From the NCBI RefSeq assembly GCF_000420345.1, contig NZ_ATUT01000013.1, forward strand, positions 1-62,737: a stretch of DNA of 62,737 bases, written 5' to 3'. Shown in pieces: positions 35,887 through 45,453 of the stretch. Both the position numbers and the translations under genes were made by a program. Below the pieces are notes generated by a model that made no database searches, had not been told where the DNA came from, and saw only the letters and a program-made list of their open reading frames with translations. Origin of the DNA: Faecalicoccus pleomorphus DSM 20574 (lineage in GTDB: Bacteria > Bacillota_I > Bacilli_A > Erysipelotrichales > Erysipelotrichaceae). Each line of letters starts with the position of its first letter. Within the stretch, counting starts at the first letter, position 1.

Positions 35887-35910
35887 AAAAAAAAGGAAGA
35901 TTACTCTTCC
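35887..35910 (-). terminator. Terminator of rsmG-parA-parB
   Basis: GGAAGA, loop GTAA, TCTTCC followed by eight Ts on the minus strand; the stem overlaps the last codons of parB. Confidence 0.8.
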
Positions 35911-36773
35911 TCAATCAGATGTAAAAGTTCTAAAAGTCGAGTTAAATCTTCCTTGTCTTGATAATGAATCGAAACCGAATGCGCTGAAATAGAAACAGAT
36001 GTCTGAAAATATTCTTCCAATTTACTTTTCGCATCTCTAACATACGGATCTTCTTCCGGTTTTGGTTCTGTGACCTTTTTAGAAGTCTTATCTTTTACAA
36101 TTTGTTCGACTTTACGAACCGATAAGCCCTGTTCGATTGCCTGCTTGGCTACTTTACGCATATCCAGTTCATTTTTTAATCCCAACAAAGCGCGAACATG
36201 CCCCATTGTCAATTTCTTTTGTACAACCAAATCTTGTACATCTTCTGGCAGTTTCAACAAACGAAGCGTGTTTGTGATATGTTCTCGGGATTTTCCCACA
36301 CGATTGGCAAGTTGCTCCTGCGTATAATGCAGTCGATGCATAAGTTGTTCATACGCCTTCGCTTCTTCGATGACATTTAGATCTTCTCGCTGGATATTCT
36401 CCAGTAAAGCAATCTCCATCATTTCCTGATCGCTAAAGTTAACAACAATCGCCGGTATTTCTTTTAATCCTGCTAATTTGCTGGCACGAAGCCTTCGTTC
36501 GCCGGCAATCAGATCATAGCCCTGAATGCTCTTTTTGACCAGGATCGGTGTAAATACCCCATGTTGTGCAATACTTTGACTCAGCTCCTGTAAAGCTTCA
36601 TCATTAAATACTTTTCGAGGCTGATAAGGATTAGGTCGAATCTGGTCCACATCGATTTTTGTCTGTTCCTGTGATTCAGTATGAACTTCGCCATTTTGAA
36701 TCTCATCCAGCACTTTTGAAATGTCCTGTCCGAAAAGCTGATTCAACCCCTTTCCCAAACGGTTATTATCCAT
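35901..36773 (-). CDS. parB: Chromosome-partitioning protein ParB (Spo0J)
   Basis: 290 residues. The N-terminal CTP-binding region holds the conserved GERRLRASKLAG and ENIQREDLN boxes, followed by a helix-turn-helix (YTQEQLANRVGKSREHITNTLRLL) that binds parS, and a short C-terminal dimer domain. The ATG at 36773 with GGGGG upstream is preferred to the GTG overlapping the parA stop. I did not find a clear parS site by eye in the window. Confidence 0.96.
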   Translation of the reverse strand: MDNNRLGKGLNQLFGQDISKVLDEIQNGEVHTESQEQTKIDVDQIRPNPYQPRKVFNDEALQELSQSIAQHGVFTPILVKKSIQGYDLIAGERRLRASKLAGLKEIPAIVVNFSDQEMMEIALLENIQREDLNVIEEAKAYEQLMHRLHYTQEQLANRVGKSREHITNTLRLLKLPEDVQDLVVQKKLTMGHVRALLGLKNELDMRKVAKQAIEQGLSVRKVEQIVKDKTSKKVTEPKPEEDPYVRDAKSKLEEYFQTSVSISAHSVSIHYQDKEDLTRLLELLHLIEEE

Positions 36774-36778
36774 AAGCA

Positions 36779-37552
36779 CTACCCCCTCTCGTTACGTTTT
36801 ACTAATTCTTTTGTCAATTCTCCATACGCCTTGGCTCCTGCACTGGTCACATCATATTCAAAAATGGACATGCCGCGTGAAGGTGCTTCGGATAATTTGA
36901 TATTTCTTGGAATACTGGTCTGATAAACCTGCTTGCCGAAATTTTGCCGTACATCCTGTGAGACTTCAACGCTCAGTTTTGTACGGATATCAAACATCGT
37001 CATTAAGATTCCTTCAATTCTAAGATCTGGATTGTAAAGCTGCTGAACCAAACGGATCGTCAATAAAAGCTGTGTCACACCTTCCAGTGCATAATATTCA
37101 CACTGAACCGGTATCAATACGCTGTCTGCCGCCGTTAAGGCATTGGTATTTAAGATTCCCAGGCTAGGTGGACAATCAATAATGATATAGTCATATTGAT
37201 CTTTTATAGAAGCCAACCGCTTTTTTAAAATCTGTTCTTTTCCATTGCCAATCTTGTCCAGTTCCAGGTCTGCTCCGGCCAATGTTATATTTGCCGGCAA
37301 AATATCAATAGCTGGTTCTTGTTTATGTACGATGACTTGTTCTGGATCCATATCTTCTAAAAGCACATTGTAGATGCTTGGCTGTCCTCTTTTTGTGATA
37401 GCCAAAAGTCCCTGCGAAGCATTACCCTGCGCATCAAAGTCAATTAAAAGAACTTTTTTGCCCATATAGGACAATCCACTGCTTAAATTGATAGCGGTTG
37501 TCGTTTTCCCAACGCCACCTTTTTGGTTAGAAATCGCAATTACTTTTGACAT
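36779..37552 (-). CDS. parA: Chromosome-partitioning ATPase ParA (Soj)
   Basis: 257 residues with the deviant Walker A KGGVGKTTTAINL at residues 11-23, DFDAQGNASQG, and the DCPPSLG motif of ParA/MinD ATPases. It drives origin segregation with ParB and often modulates DnaA. Directly follows rsmG with one base between, in the conserved rsmG-parA-parB order near the origin. Confidence 0.97.
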   Translation of the reverse strand: MSKVIAISNQKGGVGKTTTAINLSSGLSYMGKKVLLIDFDAQGNASQGLLAITKRGQPSIYNVLLEDMDPEQVIVHKQEPAIDILPANITLAGADLELDKIGNGKEQILKKRLASIKDQYDYIIIDCPPSLGILNTNALTAADSVLIPVQCEYYALEGVTQLLLTIRLVQQLYNPDLRIEGILMTMFDIRTKLSVEVSQDVRQNFGKQVYQTSIPRNIKLSEAPSRGMSIFEYDVTSAGAKAYGELTKELVKRNERG

Positions 37553-37553
37553 A

Positions 37554-38252
37554 CTATCCTCCTAAAGGCTTCTTTTTGATCTGTCCATAATTTCTCGGAT
37601 ATTTTAAAGAAGTCTTTTTCTTCTTTGTGAAATATAAATTGATATGTTGCGCATCTTCAATCTGAAGTGTTTCACTTCGATCAAATTGAAGCCCTAATAC
37701 TTCCATGGCTTTTTTTGCCTCTTCCAACTCTTCCAGTCCACTTTTTCCTTTCAAGAAAACCAATCGTCCGTTTACTTTACATAAAGGAGTACAAAGCTCC
37801 AATAAGATATTCAACCGAGCCACTGCTCTGGCACTGATGCAGTCAAAAACTTCACGATGATTTTTGGCAACATCCTCGGCCCGCAGATTTAAGACTTCGA
37901 TTTCTTTTAAGTCTAATTCCTGGATCACATGTTCCAAAAAGCGGCATCTTTTTTGTAACGGTTCGATCATCGTACATTGTATTTGCGGAAATACGATCTT
38001 CACCGGCAGGCATGGAAATCCTGCCCCACTTCCGACATCACAAAAACTGGAAATAGAAAGATCCTTAAAAGGAAGAATTGAATCTAAAAAGTGCTTTTCC
38101 CAAATTTCGTCCGGATCGGTTATGGCCGTCAGATTCATCTTCTCGTTCCATTCCAATAAAAGTTCCATATATCGCTTTAATTGTTCAATTTGCTTGTCTT
38201 CTATAGAAATCCCATGATTCATACAAGCTTCTTTAAATGTTATTTGATTCAT
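37554..38252 (-). CDS. rsmG: 16S rRNA (guanine527-N7)-methyltransferase
   Basis: SAM-dependent methyltransferase (GidB), 232 residues. Family marks are LLLEWNEKMNLTAITDP near residues 32-48, the SAM loop CDVGSGAGFPCLPVKI (~89-104) and SARAVARLNILLE. First gene of the rsmG-parA-parB operon. The tail is lysine-rich (KKKTSLKYPRNYGQIKKKPLGG), matching the usual KYPR end motif. Confidence 0.96.
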   Translation of the reverse strand: MNQITFKEACMNHGISIEDKQIEQLKRYMELLLEWNEKMNLTAITDPDEIWEKHFLDSILPFKDLSISSFCDVGSGAGFPCLPVKIVFPQIQCTMIEPLQKRCRFLEHVIQELDLKEIEVLNLRAEDVAKNHREVFDCISARAVARLNILLELCTPLCKVNGRLVFLKGKSGLEELEEAKKAMEVLGLQFDRSETLQIEDAQHINLYFTKKKKTSLKYPRNYGQIKKKPLGG

Positions 38253-38329
38253 TCTGTTTCTCCATGCGATGTCATTATATCAAAGATCGTTTCCTAGGAG
38301 TAGTCTATCTTTAAAACAGACATTATTCA

Positions 38330-38593
38330 TGTCTATAAGATAACTATGGTTATTGTTTCATTCTACTCACAAATCATAAATTTCCTGTATTTGTTGTTCT
38401 ATGTAGCCTAATGCACAAATTTTCTCTTTTACTTCCTAATTCGCCTCTTCCTTGATTGATCATTCTTCTTTGATAACTGCCAAGTTCATGAGTGACTTCG
38501 ACTCTTTCTTCCCTAGTAGATCACACCATTGATAAAGCTTGCGAATACTTCTTTATCTTCAAATAATTTCTTCATAATATTGTCTTTGTTCAC
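38330..38593 (-). pseudogene. Remnant of an Rpn-family nuclease gene
   Basis: After a good AAAGGAGATG ribosome site a GTG at 38593 opens a frame reading MNKDNIMKKLFEDKEVFASFINGVIY, then a stop. This is the typical N-terminus of Rpn/YhgA-like nucleases, and short coding-like stretches in other frames continue to about 38330. The rest of the protein is gone. It fills most of the 490-bp gap between rsmG and the teichoic-acid cluster; I see nothing else there. Confidence 0.55.
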
Positions 38594-38743
38594 ACTTCAT
38601 CTCCTTTGTTATATGCTTTTTGAAGATCTTCTGTATTTTATATACGTATAAAAATTCAAAGTTCAGACTTTTTTTGAAAAATTTCTATTTTTTATATTTC
38701 ATCAATCTATATTCAGGCAAAAGGTATAAAAAAAGAGGATTTT

Positions 38744-39838
38744 TTATCCTCTCATCAATTCATGAATTTTCTCAATTACTCTTTTGGTGTTCTGTCCATC
38801 CTTATGAATAATATATTTTTGTTGGAAGCGCGATATATCGGAATGGATATATACCTCTTTTAACGCATCGATCAATTCTCTTTCATTTAGACAAACAGGT
38901 CCCGGAAATTCCTTTCGATAGTCTAAATTGAATCCTATCGTTTGATCATACTCTTCTACATCATCAATATAGGCAATCATAGGTTTATTCAGTAAGGAAT
39001 AATCTAAAATGACACTGGAATAATCGCTGATCAAAACATCACTGACATGCATTAAAGCATACAAATCTTCATCATGGCAATCGATAGCTCGTAGATGATT
39101 GATTTGAATATCCGGCAATAATGGATGAAACTTATATAAGATACAATACTCATCCCCTAAAGCATCCAATATCTTTCCCATATCAAAGCTGGCCACTTGA
39201 AATCCTTTGACCATATTTCCACGAAATGTAGGTGCATATAAGATACATTTTTTCTCTTTGATCATTGGATATTTCGCATACAACATTTCTTTTTGTGTTT
39301 TTTGTCTTTGTGGATCTAACAGCTCATCGATTCGCGGCAATCCTGTTACATAAACCTGGCTTGAATTTACACCAAACGCCTGGGCATACACTTCTTTCCA
39401 GTACGGGGCACTGCATAAAACCGCATCATACCCTTGGATCGGATAAGAACGCTCAATTTGATTACCAAACTTTTTTATGGCACCGCAGGCATGCCATATC
39501 TGTAAAACCTTAGTTTCTTTTGGTTTAAATTGAGAAACAATATAATTGTTGTCATTTAAAATGATCAATTTGCTTTGTTTCATCTGAATCAACTGATGAC
39601 AAAGATTAATAAAATATAGAAAATATCCTTTTATCGTTTTATGAATCTGAAACAAATCATAGTGAATGTCGTAACATCCTTCTTTTTTTAAGGCTTGATC
39701 GATCTGATAGAAATCCCCTGTCAAATGATCGGCCGTCATTGAGATGAACGTAATTCGATTTTGTTTAGGATGTATAAAGAATGTAAGTCCGTTTAAAATG
39801 GATAAGACTATATTTAAGATGATTTTTTCTATTTTCAT
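38744..39838 (-). CDS. CDP-glycerol glycerophosphotransferase family protein
   Basis: 364 residues of the TagB/TagF-type fold that adds glycerol- (or ribitol-) phosphate units to teichoic acid at the inner membrane face. Characteristic motifs are LQIWHACGAIKKFG (conserved His), LPRIDEL, LYAPTFRG, LYKFHP, and LISDYSSVILDYSLL. It is shorter than TagF and lacks a GT2 domain, so it may be a primase- or modifier-type enzyme. Its ATG overlaps the stop of the next upstream glycerophosphotransferase gene. Last gene of the tag cluster. Confidence 0.88.
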   Translation of the reverse strand: MKIEKIILNIVLSILNGLTFFIHPKQNRITFISMTADHLTGDFYQIDQALKKEGCYDIHYDLFQIHKTIKGYFLYFINLCHQLIQMKQSKLIILNDNNYIVSQFKPKETKVLQIWHACGAIKKFGNQIERSYPIQGYDAVLCSAPYWKEVYAQAFGVNSSQVYVTGLPRIDELLDPQRQKTQKEMLYAKYPMIKEKKCILYAPTFRGNMVKGFQVASFDMGKILDALGDEYCILYKFHPLLPDIQINHLRAIDCHDEDLYALMHVSDVLISDYSSVILDYSLLNKPMIAYIDDVEEYDQTIGFNLDYRKEFPGPVCLNERELIDALKEVYIHSDISRFQQKYIIHKDGQNTKRVIEKIHELMRG

Positions 39839-41034
39839 GTCCTTGCCTCAATCAACAGTTTACTGATACGTTTTGATGCCTGTCCATCATCCAAATTGTT
39901 GAAACGATCGTGAAATTCTTTTAAATAAGATGCATCATAAACTTCGTTTTTAATATCTTCACAAAGTTGTTTTTCATCACGATAGATCTTGCCTGGAAGC
40001 TCTTTTGTGATATCCATATAAAATCCTCTTAAATCACTGGCATAGCTTTCTAAATCATACATATAGAAATACATTGGACGTTTTAAGATCGCATAATCAA
40101 AGAACACACTGGAATAGTCCGTGATCAAAACATCACTGATCACATACAATTCATTGATTTCTGCCTCTGCCGGAATATTGTATAAAAAGCCTTGTAGAGA
40201 AGCATCATTTTGATAATGATTAATGATCAGGTAATGTGGTTTAAACAACACAATATAATCGCTACCTAATATTTCTTTCCACAAATGGAAATCAGCTTTT
40301 AACTCAAACGTATAGCCGGCCGCCACATACGAATTGTCCCGCCATGTCGGAGCATATAAGATCACTTTTTTATCCAATGGCAAATTCATCCTTTTTTTGA
40401 TCGAACTAATTTCATCCTTTGTCACATTCGCAATAAAATCGTTGCGTGGATATCCGGTTTCCACCAATTTTTTAGGATTGATCCCAAAGGCATGAGGAAA
40501 TACCGAAGTACAAAAAGCATTTGGCGAGATCATAAAGTTATAACGAGCTACATCGACATCATAACTGTGACACATTTGTTCATAAGAAACACCGGAACGA
40601 TAAAACGTGGTATCTTCACTGACATCGATATCATGGGCTAATCTCTTTAACGGTGTTCCATGCCATGTCTGTAAATAGATCTGATTCTCCTTTTTACAGA
40701 TATAAAGCGGTAATTTACAATTTACCACCCAAATCTTAGCTCTGGATAAATAATAAAAGTAGGAAAAACTAAAATACTCTTTGATTTCCGCACCTTTGAT
40801 TTGAATGTTCTTTTGTTTATGATGTTTGATAAACCAGATAAAGCGATACCCTTTCCAGTTTGGATCCTGTTGCATCTGCTCAAATATCGCTCTGGGATTA
40901 TCCGAGTATCCCCGCCCATGAAATGAAATAAATATGACCAGCTTGTCATCGACCGGTATCAACCGATAGATACATCGATAAACAATACGAATCAGCTTAC
41001 CTGCCCATTTTTTAAAAAAACGTAAGATGGTCAT
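39835..41034 (-). CDS. CDP-glycerol glycerophosphotransferase
   Basis: 399 residues: an amphipathic/hydrophobic N-terminal helix, then the catalytic region with QTWHGTPLKRLAHD (catalytic His), GYPRNDF, YAPTWRDNS, VLFKPHY and ITDYSSVFFDYA. These match TagF/TarF-like polymerases more closely than the 38744 protein does. It lies between that gene (four-base overlap) and the 743-residue fusion (15-base gap). Confidence 0.92.
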   Translation of the reverse strand: MTILRFFKKWAGKLIRIVYRCIYRLIPVDDKLVIFISFHGRGYSDNPRAIFEQMQQDPNWKGYRFIWFIKHHKQKNIQIKGAEIKEYFSFSYFYYLSRAKIWVVNCKLPLYICKKENQIYLQTWHGTPLKRLAHDIDVSEDTTFYRSGVSYEQMCHSYDVDVARYNFMISPNAFCTSVFPHAFGINPKKLVETGYPRNDFIANVTKDEISSIKKRMNLPLDKKVILYAPTWRDNSYVAAGYTFELKADFHLWKEILGSDYIVLFKPHYLIINHYQNDASLQGFLYNIPAEAEINELYVISDVLITDYSSVFFDYAILKRPMYFYMYDLESYASDLRGFYMDITKELPGKIYRDEKQLCEDIKNEVYDASYLKEFHDRFNNLDDGQASKRISKLLIEART

Positions 41035-41049
41035 ATTCTTTCTTCCTTT

Positions 41050-43281
41050 CTAGCCAAACACCTCTTTAACAATATTCTCACTGGCATGGCCGTCATCAAA
41101 ACAACAGAATCGATCATAGAAATCGTCATATCGCTTCTGATAACGATTTTGTATCGTATCTATATGAAGAATCGCATCAATCACTTCTTCGCTGGTATAT
41201 AAAAGCGGTCCCGGCACTTCGGTATTCATATCAATATAAAAACCTCTAAGTTGATTCTTATATTTCTCTATATCATACGTATAGAAAAGAATCGGACGCT
41301 TTAAATTCGCAAAATCAAAGAAGACACTGGAATAATCCGTAATACAAATATCTGTAATCAGATAAATTTCAGAAATATCATCATAAGTGCTTAAATTGTA
41401 CGCAAACCCTCCCAGGCCTGTCGTATCGATCTTGTCCGCAATATAATGATGGGTACGCAACAAAAGCACATAGTCCTTTTCCAGCATGGTCTTCATTTTC
41501 TTTAAATCTAAAGCCAGCGTAAATTTATATTCACCTTTACCATAATGCTCATCATCTCTCCATGTTGGCGCATATAAAATAGTCTTTTTATCTAAAGGAA
41601 TACCTAATTTTTCTTTTAAACGCCTTGCCCTTTCTTCTTTGTCCGGGGCATATAAAATATCATTGCGCGGATATCCATATTCCAACATTTTTCCTTCGTA
41701 CATGAAACAGCTTCTAAATGTCTTAGATGAAAATGGATTGGCACTAACCAGATAATCCCATTCTTTTCTTTGTTTATAAAACTGTTCTTTATATTTCGGA
41801 GATGCACTGGTGACTTCTTCCTGATCGAACACCAGACGCTTTAACGGGGTTCCATGCCATGTTTCTAAAAATACCTGTCCTTCTCTTTTACGAAACCATA
41901 ATGGCTGTCGAACATTAAAGACAAGATATTTGCTTATGGCACAATAATAAGCATATTGAAAAGAAAAACGTTTGATCGTTTTTGCCCCATACGGAATATC
42001 ATGTTTCCCATTGATGGCCCACACACATTCATATTTTCCCGGATACATCCGATTTAAAGCTTCATAGATGTATTTGGGAGAATCAGAATAATTTTTCGCC
42101 ATGAATGTTTCAAACAAAACCACATTTTCTTTGATGGGCATTTTTAAATATCGATGATAATAGGCCAGTTTATATAACGTATTCTTATTTTTATTCGCAA
42201 ATATGCTTTTAAGCTTTGCCTTGCCAAAACTCCAGCGAATTGCCTTTTGTACGCCTTTTAGATCATTTTTCATCATCAATAAAATGATTCGCTTTTGTTT
42301 GGCAGAAAGATCATCTAATACTCTAGGGGCCGTATCTAATAAAGTGGATTGAATACGAACAAAGTATTCGTTTCTCCATTTTTCATCCTGCGATCTTCGT
42401 ATGCGTTTGATCATTGTCTTAGTGACATAACGAATCAACTTTTTATCCAGATAATAACGTACCGGTCCTTGCGCATCGATCAATTTTCTAGCACATTCTA
42501 CCGCCAGACATCTTTCTTCAAAACGAGTATCGCTTTCTTCCTGATTTAAGCTTGGTTCATTGATTGGATCGTTGTGTTTTCTCTTGATATACCAGGCCTC
42601 TTCTTCATACTGAAAAGAGGATGCTTTTTCAAGAACCTGTGCCAAAAAGATCTGATCACTGAAATAGCGAAAGTTTGGATCAAAAGAAATTTGATGATTA
42701 ATCAAGAATTGTCTTTTGTATAAATTAGACAAAGCCGTGATGGTCTGAAATCCACTGCGCTTGACCATCGTATGATAAATCGCAAGCATTCGATCTGTGT
42801 CCTGATTCTGGAAACGTTCTAAATGATTTTGAATCTTTTCTTCCTGTGCCTGCTCTTTTTCGGCTTCATCATCCGCATCAACCTCTTTTTTAGAAAGTTT
42901 ATCTAAAAAATTGGCTTTATTGTTCCATGTATTGCGAATCGTTCCATAGACCACATCTTGTCCATTTAGATGTTCAACCAAATGGAATAATGTATCCTCC
43001 AGAATATAATCATCGCTGTCTAAAAAATAGACATACTCTCCGTTTGCCTGTTGTAAGCCTTCATTACGACAAGCCGCTACCCCAGTTTTTTCTTCCAATG
43101 AAAGAATACGCAAGGAAAGATCACTCAAATTCCGGATCTCTTTTTGCATAGTTTCATCCACATGATCACACACGATCAAAACTTCAAAATCTTGATAGGT
43201 ACTTTCTTTTAATGACTGTAAACATTCTTTTAAATAATGAAGATATTTTTGAAAAGGGATGATTATACTGATCTTATTCAT
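41050..43281 (-). CDS. Bifunctional GT2 glycosyltransferase / CDP-glycerol glycerophosphotransferase
   Basis: 743 residues. Residues 1-~230 are a GT-A family 2 glycosyltransferase (IIIPFQKYLHYLKECLQSL, VYFLDSDDYI with the metal-binding DSD); ~370-743 are a TagF-type transferase (ETWHGTPLKRLVFD, GYPRNDIL, YAPTWRDDEHYGKGEY, LRTHHY, ITDYSSVFFDFA). Such fusions are seen in teichoic-acid and capsule clusters and could both glycosylate and extend the chain. A Lys/Glu/Asp-rich stretch near 130-160 links the parts. Overlaps tagD by eight bases. Confidence 0.92.
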   Translation of the reverse strand: MNKISIIIPFQKYLHYLKECLQSLKESTYQDFEVLIVCDHVDETMQKEIRNLSDLSLRILSLEEKTGVAACRNEGLQQANGEYVYFLDSDDYILEDTLFHLVEHLNGQDVVYGTIRNTWNNKANFLDKLSKKEVDADDEAEKEQAQEEKIQNHLERFQNQDTDRMLAIYHTMVKRSGFQTITALSNLYKRQFLINHQISFDPNFRYFSDQIFLAQVLEKASSFQYEEEAWYIKRKHNDPINEPSLNQEESDTRFEERCLAVECARKLIDAQGPVRYYLDKKLIRYVTKTMIKRIRRSQDEKWRNEYFVRIQSTLLDTAPRVLDDLSAKQKRIILLMMKNDLKGVQKAIRWSFGKAKLKSIFANKNKNTLYKLAYYHRYLKMPIKENVVLFETFMAKNYSDSPKYIYEALNRMYPGKYECVWAINGKHDIPYGAKTIKRFSFQYAYYCAISKYLVFNVRQPLWFRKREGQVFLETWHGTPLKRLVFDQEEVTSASPKYKEQFYKQRKEWDYLVSANPFSSKTFRSCFMYEGKMLEYGYPRNDILYAPDKEERARRLKEKLGIPLDKKTILYAPTWRDDEHYGKGEYKFTLALDLKKMKTMLEKDYVLLLRTHHYIADKIDTTGLGGFAYNLSTYDDISEIYLITDICITDYSSVFFDFANLKRPILFYTYDIEKYKNQLRGFYIDMNTEVPGPLLYTSEEVIDAILHIDTIQNRYQKRYDDFYDRFCCFDDGHASENIVKEVFG

Positions 43282-43666
43282 CGCCTTTTAACTCTTCCTT
43301 TAACTGTGTTGTGGAAATGCCTTCTGTTCTTGGCAAATAAATGACTTCACAACACTCTTTCAAAAAGTCAAATTTTCCCTTCCAGTCATCTCCCATGACA
43401 AAAATATCTACATTATATTTCTTGACATCTTCTATTTTTTGTTCCCAGCTGGTTTCCGGAATGACTTTATCGACATAGCGAATGGCTTCTACGATCTGCA
43501 TACGATCAGTATCTTTGATCTGACAGACTTTGCCTTTACCACGATTAAATTCATCACTGCTGACCGCAACGATCAAATAATCCCCTAATGCCTTTGCCCT
43601 CTTGAGTAAATTCAGATGCCCGATATGAAATAAATCAAAGGTTCCATAAGTAATGACTGTTTTCAT
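43274..43666 (-). CDS. tagD: Glycerol-3-phosphate cytidylyltransferase
   Basis: Makes CDP-glycerol, the donor used by the three transferases downstream. The 130 residues equal the family length. Nucleotide-binding motifs: GTFDLFHIGHLNLL (HxGH) at residues 8-21 and RTEGISTTQL (ISTT) near the end. The start at 43666 (MKTVITYGTF) has GGGAGGA seven bases upstream; a longer frame only overlaps tagH. Confidence 0.96.
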   Translation of the reverse strand: MKTVITYGTFDLFHIGHLNLLKRAKALGDYLIVAVSSDEFNRGKGKVCQIKDTDRMQIVEAIRYVDKVIPETSWEQKIEDVKKYNVDIFVMGDDWKGKFDFLKECCEVIYLPRTEGISTTQLKEELKGDE

Positions 43667-43667
43667 C

Positions 43668-44483
43668 TTATAATCCTCCCAACAATCTTGAAAAAAAGCT
43701 TTGTTTCGTATCTGGTAAAACACGTTCTTCAAATTTTTCATTCAATATTTTTTTCTTTTCTTTTGGTTTTAACGCGTTTAACTGATCCACATATTCCGAA
43801 TAATGCGCACAGACCGTTTCAATATCTCCCATCTCCTGTAGCCTTCCTCCTTCGATCCACATTCCCGTCTTACAAAACTGTTGAACCTGTGAAATAGAAT
43901 GGGACACAAAGAAGATCGTCTTTCCTTCGTTATCTCTTAATTTCATCATATGATCCAAACATTTTTTCGCAAAGCCTTTATCCCCTACGGACAAAGCTTC
44001 ATCGACGATAAAAATATCGGGATCAAGAGCCAGTGAAATGGAAAAACCTAAACGTGATTTCATACCGCTGGAATATTTTTTTACCGGTTGATATAAGAAA
44101 TCTCCCAATTCGGCAAAATCAATCACACTTTGTGTAATACGTTGTATTTCTTTTTTCTTTAATCCCAACAATGCGCCTTTTACCCGAATGTTCTCTTCCC
44201 CGGTCAATTGCACATTCAAGCCGGTGTTGATGGCAATCAAGGCTTGTTCTCCATGAATTTCGATCGATCCCTCATCAATATCACTGATACCGGCCAATAT
44301 TGATGACAATGTTGATTTTCCGGAACCGTTTGTTCCCAGAATACCGACAACATCTCCTTTTTCGACCGTAAAAGACAGATCCTTTAAGGCATAAAATCGT
44401 TTGTTGGACTTATGCTGGTTATTTTTATTTTTTAAACTGTAGATTTTGGAAATATGATCTACTTTTACTGCATATTCTGCCAT
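43668..44483 (-). CDS. tagH: Teichoic-acid ABC exporter, ATP-binding subunit
   Basis: 271 residues, ABC ATPase of the polysaccharide/teichoic-acid export type: Walker A GTNGSGKSTL (~46-55), signature YSSGMKSRLGFS, Walker B DIFIVDEALSVGD, the large spacing and the INTGLNVQLTGEENI segment typical of TagH/RfbE. The start at 44483 (MAEYAV) follows AGAGGTGG. Works with TagG directly upstream. It lacks the long extracellular C-terminal part of Bacillus TagH. Confidence 0.94.
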   Translation of the reverse strand: MAEYAVKVDHISKIYSLKNKNNQHKSNKRFYALKDLSFTVEKGDVVGILGTNGSGKSTLSSILAGISDIDEGSIEIHGEQALIAINTGLNVQLTGEENIRVKGALLGLKKKEIQRITQSVIDFAELGDFLYQPVKKYSSGMKSRLGFSISLALDPDIFIVDEALSVGDKGFAKKCLDHMMKLRDNEGKTIFFVSHSISQVQQFCKTGMWIEGGRLQEMGDIETVCAHYSEYVDQLNALKPKEKKKILNEKFEERVLPDTKQSFFSRLLGGL

Positions 44484-44491
44484 ATCCACCT

Positions 44492-45322
44492 CTATATCAA
44501 ATCGATAAACTTCTTCTTGAATTTAAACATCAACGTACAGCCGATGGCAAACAAGACCAGTACCACACACCAAAAATATAAGGTATATACCGGATGATCC
44601 AGCACACTTTGTCCATAGAAGATTGCATCTCTGTATCCTTGAATAATGTAATAGACTGGATTTAACTTCATGATAGAATTCAAAAATTCATGAAAAGGTA
44701 CATGACTGCTGAAGGTACAATCCCAAATGACCGGTGAAAAATACATAAACATTCGAATCAAAGATGTCACCAGTTTTTTGATATCTCGCCAGAGCATGGT
44801 CAACACTGAAAGAATCAACGATACACTTTCCGAAAATACAAAGGCACAAAACATATAATAAAAAATCCAAAGCCAGTTGAACTGAGGTGTATAACCACAT
44901 AAAAACAAAGTAACCAAGGCAATGATCAACATGCATCCATGATTGAACAATTCTTTACAGACTACCGTTGCCGGCAAGACCGAAACCGGAAATTTCATCT
45001 TTGTGATCACATTGGTCTTGGAAAAAATGGCACTGCACCCTTTTTGAATACACGGCTGAATGAACCACCAGGTCGCATATCCTACAACAAGCCATGGAAG
45101 ATAAGAAACTTTAATATCGTTTACTTCTATTGGTTTTCTATTCCATGCGACACCAAAGATCAGCCAATAGGTAAAGACCTGAATAGCCGGTGATGCGAAA
45201 TTCCAGAAGATCCCAAATTTGGAATCACGCATATCGGCCAACAGTTCATATTTGGCAATGGAATAGATTCGAAATAAATTTGAAAAATTTTCTTTTAAAA
45301 CGTACTTTATACTTTTAAACAT
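44492..45322 (-). CDS. tagG: Teichoic-acid ABC exporter, permease subunit
   Basis: 276 residues with about six membrane segments of the ABC-2 polysaccharide-export type (RADMRDSKFG-like start: LLADMRDSKFGIFWNFASP; WLVVGYATWWFIQP; FSPVIWD; NPVYYIIQGYRDA). It flips lipid-linked wall teichoic acid with TagH. First gene of a six-gene unit reading tagG-tagH-tagD-fusion-transferase-transferase. Confidence 0.95.
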   Translation of the reverse strand: MFKSIKYVLKENFSNLFRIYSIAKYELLADMRDSKFGIFWNFASPAIQVFTYWLIFGVAWNRKPIEVNDIKVSYLPWLVVGYATWWFIQPCIQKGCSAIFSKTNVITKMKFPVSVLPATVVCKELFNHGCMLIIALVTLFLCGYTPQFNWLWIFYYMFCAFVFSESVSLILSVLTMLWRDIKKLVTSLIRMFMYFSPVIWDCTFSSHVPFHEFLNSIMKLNPVYYIIQGYRDAIFYGQSVLDHPVYTLYFWCVVLVLFAIGCTLMFKFKKKFIDLI

Positions 45323-45371
45323 ACATTTTCCTCGTTCTTCATTGTATTCTATTCTAAATAGTAAGTAAAGA

Positions 45372-45389
45372 GCCTGCCAAACGGCAGGC
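45372..45389 (-). terminator. Terminator-like hairpin after rpoE
   Basis: GCCTGCC and GGCAGGC form a seven-pair GC-rich stem with a four-base loop; only a broken T-tract (CTCTTTACTT) follows on the minus strand, so termination may be partial. Confidence 0.6.
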
Positions 45390-45453
45390 CTTTATCGTGC
45401 GCATTCTTCTCCTTTCCCTTTTATTATCAAAAAGGAAAGTGACTAAAAAATGA

